Shown here in pieces: positions 17,788 through 25,300 of a stretch of 64,000 bases of DNA. A program made the position numbers and the translations under genes. How positions within the stretch are numbered: position 1 is the first letter of the stretch; every line of letters begins with the position of its first letter. This stretch comes from Alphaproteobacteria bacterium. GTDB taxonomy: Bacteria; Pseudomonadota; Alphaproteobacteria; UBA9219; RFNS01. The notes under the pieces were generated by a model. The model ran no database searches and was not told the origin of the DNA. It saw nothing but the letters and a program-made list of their open reading frames with translations. The DNA lies in contig WGMR01000007.1 of NCBI GenBank assembly GCA_016124955.1, forward strand, positions 280,103 to 344,102, in the 5' to 3' direction.

Positions 17788-18657
17788 ATGAAGCAACCCG
17801 TCCGCAAGGCCGTTTTTCCCGTCGCCGGGCTTGGCACGCGCTTCCTGCCTGCCACCAAGGCGATGCCGAAGGAAATGCTGACGCTGGTCGATCGCCCGCT
17901 GATCCAGCATGCGGTGGACGAGGCGCGTGCCGCCGGGATTGAGCAATTCATCCTCGTCAACAGTCGCGGCAAGGACGCAATCGAAGACCATTTCGACAGC
18001 CACAACGATTTGCGCCGCGCGCTTGAGGCCCGCGGCAAGAAGCGCGAACTGGAACTTCTGAACAGCACCGATATCGAATCCGGCCAGCTTCTGTTCACGC
18101 GCCAGCGCGAGCCGCTCGGGCTCGGTCATGCGATATGGTGCGCGCGCCACCTTGTGGGCAACGAGCCTTTCGCCATTTTGCTGGCGGATGACGTCGTGCT
18201 TTCCGAAACGCCCTGCCTGAAGCAAATGATGGAAGCCTATGACAAGGTGGGCGGCAATATCGTCGGCGTGGTCGATGTGCCGCGCGAACAGACAAACCGT
18301 TATGGCATTCTTGATATTGCTTCGGAAGAAGACAACCTCGCCCGTATCAAGGGGCTGGTCGAAAAGCCGGCGCCGGATAAGGCGCCTTCGACCCTTTCGG
18401 TGATCGGCCGTTATATTCTGCAGCCCGAAGTGTTCAAATACCTCGATGAAAAGCGCACCGGTGCGGGCGGTGAAATCCAGCTGACCGACAGCATGGCGAA
18501 GCTTATCGGCACGCAGCCCTTCCACGGCTTGCGTTACAGCGGCAAGCGTTTCGATTGCGGCGACAAGGTCGGCTTTATCGAAGCCAATGTCGCTTTCGCG
18601 CTCGTGCACCCCGAAATGGGCGCTGCCGTTCGCGAAGCCTTGAAAAAGATCGTTTAG
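17788..18657 (+). CDS. galU: UTP-glucose-1-phosphate uridylyltransferase
   Basis: 289 aa from the ATG at 17788, preceded by GAGGGG. Signature text includes V-A-G-L-G-T-R-F-L-P-A-T-K-A-M-P-K-E-M, G-L-G-H-A-I-W, V-E-K-P and F-D-C-G-D-K-V-G-F. GalU makes UDP-glucose for envelope polysaccharides and glycolipids. It lies 10 nt after the receiver gene. Its stop overlaps the ubiE stop on the other strand (18654-18657), a tail-to-tail overlap. Confidence 0.96.
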   Translation: MKQPVRKAVFPVAGLGTRFLPATKAMPKEMLTLVDRPLIQHAVDEARAAGIEQFILVNSRGKDAIEDHFDSHNDLRRALEARGKKRELELLNSTDIESGQLLFTRQREPLGLGHAIWCARHLVGNEPFAILLADDVVLSETPCLKQMMEAYDKVGGNIVGVVDVPREQTNRYGILDIASEEDNLARIKGLVEKPAPDKAPSTLSVIGRYILQPEVFKYLDEKRTGAGGEIQLTDSMAKLIGTQPFHGLRYSGKRFDCGDKVGFIEANVAFALVHPEMGAAVREALKKIV

Positions 18658-19499
18658 GCTTTCCAGCCGGTATGCGCGGCGGCGATGCCGCCCGCGTAAT
18701 CGGCCCAGCGCACGGCGCACAGGCCCGCGCGCTCCATGCGCGCGGCCAGCTCGGCCTGCTTCGGGAACTGGCGGATACTTTCTGCAAGGTATTGATAGGC
18801 CGCGCGGTCATGCGCCACCACCTCGCCAAGCCAGGGTAGAACCTTGAAGGAATAGAGATCGTAGGCGTTGCTGATTTCCCTTGCCACGGGGTTTTTCTTT
18901 CCGCGCATTTTCTGCGGCGAACCGGTATCCACTTCGCCGGAAAATGCGCCGGGGCTGAATTCGAGGCAGAAGAACCGTCCGCCGATCTTCAGCACCCGCG
19001 CGACCTCGGCCAGCGCATCATCAATATAAGTCACATTACGCAGTCCGAAGGCGATCGTGACCGCATCAAAGGAATTGTCGGGTAATGGCAGCTTTGCGGC
19101 ATCGCCCGTCAGCCACGTAATGGCGCGGCCCCGCCCGGTGTCGAGCGCGCGTGCCTTGCCGCGCGCCAGCATGGCGGGGTTGATATCACATACCGTCAGC
19201 TTTGCCGCGCCGCGCGTGCGGGCGAGGATGCGCAGCGCGATATCGCCGGTGCCGCCCGCGAGATCGAGGATGGTTTCGCCTGCCCGCGGCGCCAGCGACG
19301 CGACGAACCTGTCTTTCCATAAACGATGGATGCCGAGCGACATTAAATCGTTCATCAGGTCATAGCGCCCGGCCACCGATGTAAAAACACCGCGCACCAT
19401 GCCGGTTTTTTCGCTGCCCGCCACGGGGCGGGCGCCGAACCAGCTTTGTTCGGGGTTGCGGGCGGGCCGCGCGGCGGCTTTTGCAGATGTTTTTGCCAT
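18654..19499 (-). CDS. ubiE: UbiE/MenG-type demethylquinone C-methyltransferase
   Basis: 281 aa class I SAM methyltransferase. Seen are V-F-T-S-V-A-G-R-Y-D-L-M-N-D at the N-terminus, motif I L-D-L-A-G-G-T-G-D, the I-A-F-G-L-R-N-V box and the E-F-S segment. UbiE C-methylates the quinone ring in ubiquinone (and menaquinone) synthesis. It is about 30 residues longer than the E. coli protein, mainly from an extended N-terminus and a hydrophilic insertion at about residues 184-208 (T-G-S-P-Q-K-M-R-G-K-K-N-P). Head-to-head with mutM. Confidence 0.94.
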   Translation of the reverse strand: MAKTSAKAAARPARNPEQSWFGARPVAGSEKTGMVRGVFTSVAGRYDLMNDLMSLGIHRLWKDRFVASLAPRAGETILDLAGGTGDIALRILARTRGAAKLTVCDINPAMLARGKARALDTGRGRAITWLTGDAAKLPLPDNSFDAVTIAFGLRNVTYIDDALAEVARVLKIGGRFFCLEFSPGAFSGEVDTGSPQKMRGKKNPVAREISNAYDLYSFKVLPWLGEVVAHDRAAYQYLAESIRQFPKQAELAARMERAGLCAVRWADYAGGIAAAHTGWKA

Positions 19500-19545
19500 G
19501 GCGAAAGCCTACCACGGCGGCGCGGCGGATGCTATCTGTTGGCCT

Positions 19546-20382
19546 ATGCCTGAACTGCCCGAAGTGGAAACCACCTGCCGCGGCCTTGTCCGCGCGCTTC
19601 TCAACCGCAAGATTGTGCGCGCAGAACAGCGCCGCGCCGATCTGCGCTTTCCCATGCCGCGCGGACTGGCGCGCAAGCTGGCCGGGCGGCGCATTCAGGC
19701 TGTGCGGCGGCGCGCCAAATATATCGTCGTCACGCTCGATGACGGCATGGCGCTCTTGCTGCACTTGGGCATGTCCGGGCGGCTGGTGGTGGGGCTACCG
19801 GGCGCGCACGGCAAGCACGACCATGTCGTGCTGCATTTCGATGACGGCAAGGTGCTGCGTTTCAACGATCCGCGCCGTTTCGGCATGCTCGATCTTGTGC
19901 CGGAAAGCGCGCTTGTTTCGCATCGCTTGCTGCGGAACATCGGGTTGGAGCCGCTTGGGCGCGAACTGACGCCCGTGAAACTTCTGGCGATGTTCAAGGG
20001 CAAAAAAGCGGACATGAAGGCCGTGCTGCTGGATCAGCGCCTGATTGCGGGGCTCGGCAACATTTATGTATGCGAAGCGCTGTTCCTTTCCGGCATTGGC
20101 CCGAAGCGCCGTGCGGGCAGCCTGAAGCCGGCAGAAGCCGCACGGCTCGTGCCCGCTATCCGCAAGGTTTTGCGCGCCGCGATCGCGGCAGGCGGTTCAT
20201 CCTTGCGCGATTACGTGCAAAGCGACGGCGTGCTCGGTTCGTATCAGAACAATTTCGCGGTATATGGGCGCGAAGGGGAACGTTGCCGGGGATGCAGTTG
20301 TAACCCAACCAAGACCGGCGGCGTGCAGCGCTTCACGCAGGCCGGGCGCGGCACGTTCTGGTGCCCGCGGCGACAAGTGTGA
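19546..20382 (+). CDS. mutM: Formamidopyrimidine-DNA glycosylase with an atypical zinc finger
   Basis: 278 aa from the ATG at 19546, giving the catalytic start M-P-E-L-P-E-V-E-T (Pro2 is the nucleophile after Met removal, Glu3 catalytic). L-L-H-L-G-M-S-G, N-D-P-R-R-F-G and the H2TH motif G-L-G-N-I-Y-V-C-E-A-L-F are intact. The C-terminal zinc finger is odd: it reads C-R-G-C-S-C, a spacer about 6 residues longer than usual, then F-W-C-P-R-R-Q, so the fourth Cys is Arg. The DNA-binding Q-A-G-R-G-T is kept. It excises 8-oxoguanine. Confidence 0.93.
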   Translation: MPELPEVETTCRGLVRALLNRKIVRAEQRRADLRFPMPRGLARKLAGRRIQAVRRRAKYIVVTLDDGMALLLHLGMSGRLVVGLPGAHGKHDHVVLHFDDGKVLRFNDPRRFGMLDLVPESALVSHRLLRNIGLEPLGRELTPVKLLAMFKGKKADMKAVLLDQRLIAGLGNIYVCEALFLSGIGPKRRAGSLKPAEAARLVPAIRKVLRAAIAAGGSSLRDYVQSDGVLGSYQNNFAVYGREGERCRGCSCNPTKTGGVQRFTQAGRGTFWCPRRQV

Positions 20383-20396
20383 ACTCGTTGCCGTAA

Positions 20397-22367
20397 TCAG
20401 CGCACGGCCTTCAGTTGAAGCAATCTTTTCGTTACCAGGATCGTGCCCGCCACGCTTAAATGATCCTTGTCGCGGTACAGGCTTACGCCTTCGTCGGACA
20501 GGGATGTGCAGGTTGTTTCATTACAAACAGATTGTGCGCTGTCGATCACAATCAGATCAGGATAGCGGGCCTTCAGATCCCGGGCAATGGCGCGCATCGG
20601 CTTGGTCGGCGCCATGGCTTTTTCGCGGTCTGTGACGCAAGAGACGGGCGGCGTATCTTCCAGAAGCATCGGTCGCCCGGACTGTTTTCCGCCTTCACAT
20701 AACAGTGGATTGTAGCTTAGTTCTGGCGGCTGCAGTACGAGCACGACCTTCTTGCCGAGTTTTTCCAGAAGCGTAACCTCGGCATCCAGCCTGTCATGCA
20801 GGATAGCGGCCTCAGATTCGCTCTTTGTTTGCAGGGTCCAGCGCCCCACCAGCAGCACGGTTTTAATGGTGTCGGTTGTCGTTATCAGGTCTATGATGGC
20901 CTGCATCCTGTTGTTGATTTTCATGGTGCTCGGCTGCGAATCGTTCAGGCGGTTAGGCAAAATTGTATTGCCCACACCAAGATTGATTGTGCCCTTGCCG
21001 GTTTTTCTGCGATAATAACCGTCAAATGTTTGCCAAAGGGCGTGGGCGTGGCTGTCCCCCACTATGGCAAGGCGCACATCCTTCAAATCTTTTACCGACA
21101 TATTGCAATAATCCCAGCGCGGATCGACGGTGGGCAGGATGGCCGTGCAATTATTATTGGTGGAACGCGCGATGAAAAAATTGTTCAAGGCCATCTCTGC
21201 GCCTTTGGCGCCAGGAACCGCCGGTACGGCGCGGGCGGCCGGGTATTTGACGATCAGCGTGGCAGAGATTGTGAGAAAAAGGGCCGCCACGATGCCCAGA
21301 AACAGGCGCAAGCCAAACGGCGTGATGACTGAGCCGACCGGCCTTGCCCGGATCGGGCGTTCGATGAAAAAATAAGTCAGGCATGCGGGCGGGAATGCGG
21401 CCGCAAGGCACAAGACAAGCAGCAAGCCGCTTGGCGCCCCCATTTGCACGATGTGCGCATAAGACAAAAGCGGCCAATGCCAGAGATAAAGCGGGTACGA
21501 AATAAGGCCCACGAAAACCATGGCGGAATTTGACAGCACCAGTCTGTTGAACGGCGCCTGCGGCCCGGCGGCAATGATAAGCACGGTGCCGAGCACCGGC
21601 AGCAATGCTTGCCAGCCGGGGCTATAGTCTGTTTTATCAAGGCCAATGCAGGCGCCCAAAATCAGCACCATGCCGACCGTGGATTTTATCCAGGGGCTGA
21701 GCCGGGGTTTACCGGCCCCTTTCGTGCGCATTTCCATGACAACCAGCGCGCCGCCGGCGGCCAACTCCCACAGGCGGCTGGGCAGAAGGTAAAAAGCAGT
21801 ATCCCGGCTGCCATCGCCCAGGATTATGGCCACCAAGAAAGAAACAACCATGGCGGCGGCTATAAAGATTTTGATGTCGCCGCGCATTTTCATGCACAGC
21901 CAAAGGATAAACGGCCAGATAAGATAAAATTGCTCTTCCACGCCCAGAGACCAGAGATGCAACAGCGGCTTGAGCTGTGCGGGCGCATCGAAGTAACCGA
22001 CTTCGAGCCAGTTGAGGATATTGGCATAGAACAGGCTGCCGGCGACGATATGCTTGCGTAAACTGGCGAACTCGTCTGGCATAAGCATAAACCAGCCGGC
22101 GACGAGGCAGAACAGAAGCACCACGGTCAGCGAAGGTAATATCCTGCGTGCCCGGCGGAAGTAAAAATCGGCGATGTTGAAAACATGTGCCTGCTGTGCG
22201 CGCAGGATCAGGCCGGTAATGAGATAGCCGGAAATAACGAAGAAAACATCGACGCCGACAAAGCCGCCGGGAAGCAGATGGCTATCAAGATGAAAGGCCA
22301 GCACGACCAGTACGGCAACGGCGCGCAGCCCGTCGATATCGGGGCGGTAGTAAGACGGGGTTGTCAT
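20397..22367 (-). CDS. OafA/YrhL-type membrane acyltransferase with C-terminal SGNH domain
   Basis: 656 aa. The N-terminal acyltransferase-3 domain (about residues 1-360) has Y-R-P-D-I-D-G-L-R-A-V-A-V, F-F-V-I-S-G-Y-L-I-T, L-W-S-L-G-V-E-E-Q-F-Y-L-I-W-P and about ten membrane helices. The C-terminal SGNH-hydrolase-like domain has V-G-D-S-H-A-H and a late D-K-D-H-L-S motif supplying Ser and Asp/His. Such proteins O-acetylate (or otherwise acylate) surface polysaccharides or lipids. It converges on mutM (14 nt between stops). No glycosyltransferases are adjacent, so the substrate is unknown. Confidence 0.9.
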   Translation of the reverse strand: MTTPSYYRPDIDGLRAVAVLVVLAFHLDSHLLPGGFVGVDVFFVISGYLITGLILRAQQAHVFNIADFYFRRARRILPSLTVVLLFCLVAGWFMLMPDEFASLRKHIVAGSLFYANILNWLEVGYFDAPAQLKPLLHLWSLGVEEQFYLIWPFILWLCMKMRGDIKIFIAAAMVVSFLVAIILGDGSRDTAFYLLPSRLWELAAGGALVVMEMRTKGAGKPRLSPWIKSTVGMVLILGACIGLDKTDYSPGWQALLPVLGTVLIIAAGPQAPFNRLVLSNSAMVFVGLISYPLYLWHWPLLSYAHIVQMGAPSGLLLVLCLAAAFPPACLTYFFIERPIRARPVGSVITPFGLRLFLGIVAALFLTISATLIVKYPAARAVPAVPGAKGAEMALNNFFIARSTNNNCTAILPTVDPRWDYCNMSVKDLKDVRLAIVGDSHAHALWQTFDGYYRRKTGKGTINLGVGNTILPNRLNDSQPSTMKINNRMQAIIDLITTTDTIKTVLLVGRWTLQTKSESEAAILHDRLDAEVTLLEKLGKKVVLVLQPPELSYNPLLCEGGKQSGRPMLLEDTPPVSCVTDREKAMAPTKPMRAIARDLKARYPDLIVIDSAQSVCNETTCTSLSDEGVSLYRDKDHLSVAGTILVTKRLLQLKAVR

Positions 22368-22399
22368 AACCTCGTCTTACCGCAGGATTCAGGGCCGGC

Positions 22400-25300
22400 C
22401 TAGCTGATTTTCTTCAGGCTGTTTTCGATTTTGTTGACCAGCGGGTCGGCACTGTACTGCATGCTGTCGCCCGCGCTTTCAAGCTGCGCGATCAGTTGCG
22501 CCAGCGAGGTGATCAGCTGTTCGCCCTGCTGCTGCAACGTGCCGCGCATGGTCGAAGCCTTTTCCTGCAATGCGTCCATCGCATGGCTGACCGAAACCAC
22601 TTCGCCCCGTGCCGAGATCGCGCCGCGCGCCAGCGATTCGGTGGTTTCTTCCCACGTGCTGGTGGCATTGCGGACCATATTGGCCGCCGCTTCCGCCTGT
22701 TCGGCGAGGTTGCGGATCTGGTCTTCGGTGTTGTTGCTGATATCGGCCATACGGCGGGTGATCTGCTCGCCCATGTTGCTGAGCAGGTCGCGATTGATCT
22801 CCAGCTGCTTGCCGACGCCTTCGAAATGCTTGAGCGCCTTGGTGATATCGCTGCCGATCTTGCCGTCCTGCGCCGCAATCTGTTCGGTCGTGACCGTCAG
22901 GCGATCGAGCTGGTTGTCGAGCTGCTTGCCGAAGCCGTTCAGCAGCTCCGCCGCCTGTTCGGTCAGCGCGCGCAGGTCCAGCGTCTTGCGGGCCATCAGA
23001 TCGACCCCGCCTTCGCTTGCCGCACGGAAGCGGCCAGCCATCTGTTCGATATCCTCGAAAGTGCCCGAAGTCGCCTTCTTGATACCGGCATACATATCTT
23101 CCAGCTGTGTCGCCATCTGGGCAAAGCCGTTGTTGATGCTGGTGACCTCGGCTTGCAGCATGGTGCGGACCTTGTCCATCTGTTCGCGCGATCCGGCCGT
23201 GGCGGTCTGGATCTGGCTTTCGCTGCGCTTGGTGGCTTCGGCCAGAAGGCCGATTTGTTGCTGCAGCGCGACGCTGCTGCCGCCAAGCCGTTCGGAAACC
23301 ACGCTTGCCTGCACATCGAGGTTTTGCAGCTGCACGCCGAACTTGGTTGCCGCCGTTTCGGCGGATTCGCGCAAGCTGGTGAGCCGTTCGCCTGCCAGCA
23401 GCACTTCGGCCACCGTGGCGTTGGCCTGTTGCAGCAATTTCTGCTGCTCGGCCGAGAAGTTGCCGGTGCCGTCCTGCATCGCATCGACCTGTTCCGCCAT
23501 CAGCTTCGCAAAATAGGTGATCGATTCCTTCGCTTCTTCCGCAGCCGCCTTCACGCGCAGGCCGAGCTGACCGAGCACACCGTTGGCCGCATGCGCGGTT
23601 TCGCTGAACAGGGTGGTAGAAGACCCGAGCGTTTTGGCAACCTGTTCCGCATGCTGGCGCAGATGGGTCGTGGTCGCTTCCATCTGGGAAACCGAATTGC
23701 CGATGATCGCGGGAATGCGTTCGCCTTCGCCGCGCAGACGTTCGGCCGTGCTTTGCAGCCTGCTTTCGGCTTCGCCGATGCGCTGGCTGGCGGTGGCGGC
23801 CTGGCCGGCCGCAAGTTCGGCCTGATGCGTCAGTTCCTGCAAATCGCGCTGCACAGCGGCGCGCACGGCGCCGATGCGTTCGATCATCTCGGCGGTGGTT
23901 TCGCCGGCGTTCGATTCGCTTTGCAACAGCTGGCTGTTCAGTTCGCTCAGGCGCTGGCTTGCCTGCTGCGCCACGGACGCGATGCTTTGCGTGCGCTTGG
24001 CGGCTTCGCCTTCCACGCTCGCAAGCTGTTCTTGCTGTTCGCGCAATTGCGTGCCGTAGCCGGAAAGCGCTTCGGTCGCGCGCGCGGCCAGCTGGCTAAG
24101 CTCGCCGGTCTGTTCGACCAGCATGCCGCTGGCATCGCGGGTCGAGGATGCGAAGCGGGCGGAAGCCTGGTCGATGCTTGCCAGCACGTTCGCGGTCTGG
24201 ATCTTGAGCCGTTCGCCGCTGCCGTCGATCTGGCCCAGCATGGTGGCCAGCGTTTCGGCGGCGCGCGCGGTTTCGGTTTGCGTCTGTTCGCGGATCTTCT
24301 GTGCCTGGTCGGCCAGCGATGCGGTGACGGAAAGCACGGCGCGGACCTGCTGTTCGGCCTGCTGCGCGCTGGTGGTCAGGGTGCCGGCCTGGTCGGCGAA
24401 GCCGGCGCCGGTGGTACGGACGGCCGCGAGCGAGCTTTGCGTCTGTTCGTTGAACTGCGCAAGCTGGCGGTTCATGGCGCTGAGCGTTTCGCTCAGGCGG
24501 CCTGCGGTGCGTTCCGCCGCTTCGGACGAAGAGGCGTGTGCCATGCCGAGCCGCTCGAACATCGCGACCAGCTCTTCCTTCTGGTTGTCGTTGGCAGTGC
24601 GGACGCTGGTCTGCTGTTCGGCGATCTTCAGTGCGGCCTGTTCCAGCGCGTTGAGCTGGCTGTTCAGGTTGCCGCTGATGGCGCTGAGGGCGCTTTCGGC
24701 ATCACGCGTCAGGCGTTGCAGCTGTTCGGCGCCTGCGCCGAGGTTGCTGCCGATCTTGGCGGACATTTCATCGAAGCGGCCCGAAGACTGCTCCGCGCCC
24801 GAAAGCGCGGTTTCCACGGTTTGCTGCAGCTGCTTGCTGGTTTCCTGCAGCTTGCCGACGGCGCCGTTAAGCTGCTGTACGAGATGCGCGCTTTGTTGTT
24901 CCATCGCGATGCGGATCTGCGCCGTATGTTCGGCCAGCGAACTGGCGGACCCGGCAAGGCTGCGAAGCTGTTGGTCGCTCTTGCTTGTAAGATCGAGCAG
25001 GCGCGTGCCCTGTTCGGCCATCGCCGTACCGGCCTTCTGCAACGATGCGGTTGCGGTTTGCGCGCCCTCGTTGATCGTGCCGGTGTGGCGTTGCAGCGCC
25101 ATATTGGCCTCGTCGAGCCGGTTGAGGCTTTGCGAAACCGAATTGGCCACGGTTTCGTGCGCGCGTTCGCTGCGGTCGGAAATGGTTTGCAGCTGCGTCA
25201 CCACGCGGTTGCTGGAAGCGGAAATGGCCGTGCCGATTTCCTGCAGCCTTTCGTTGCTGCGATCGATCAGGCTGATGCGGGTATCCAGCGTGGTTTCCAG

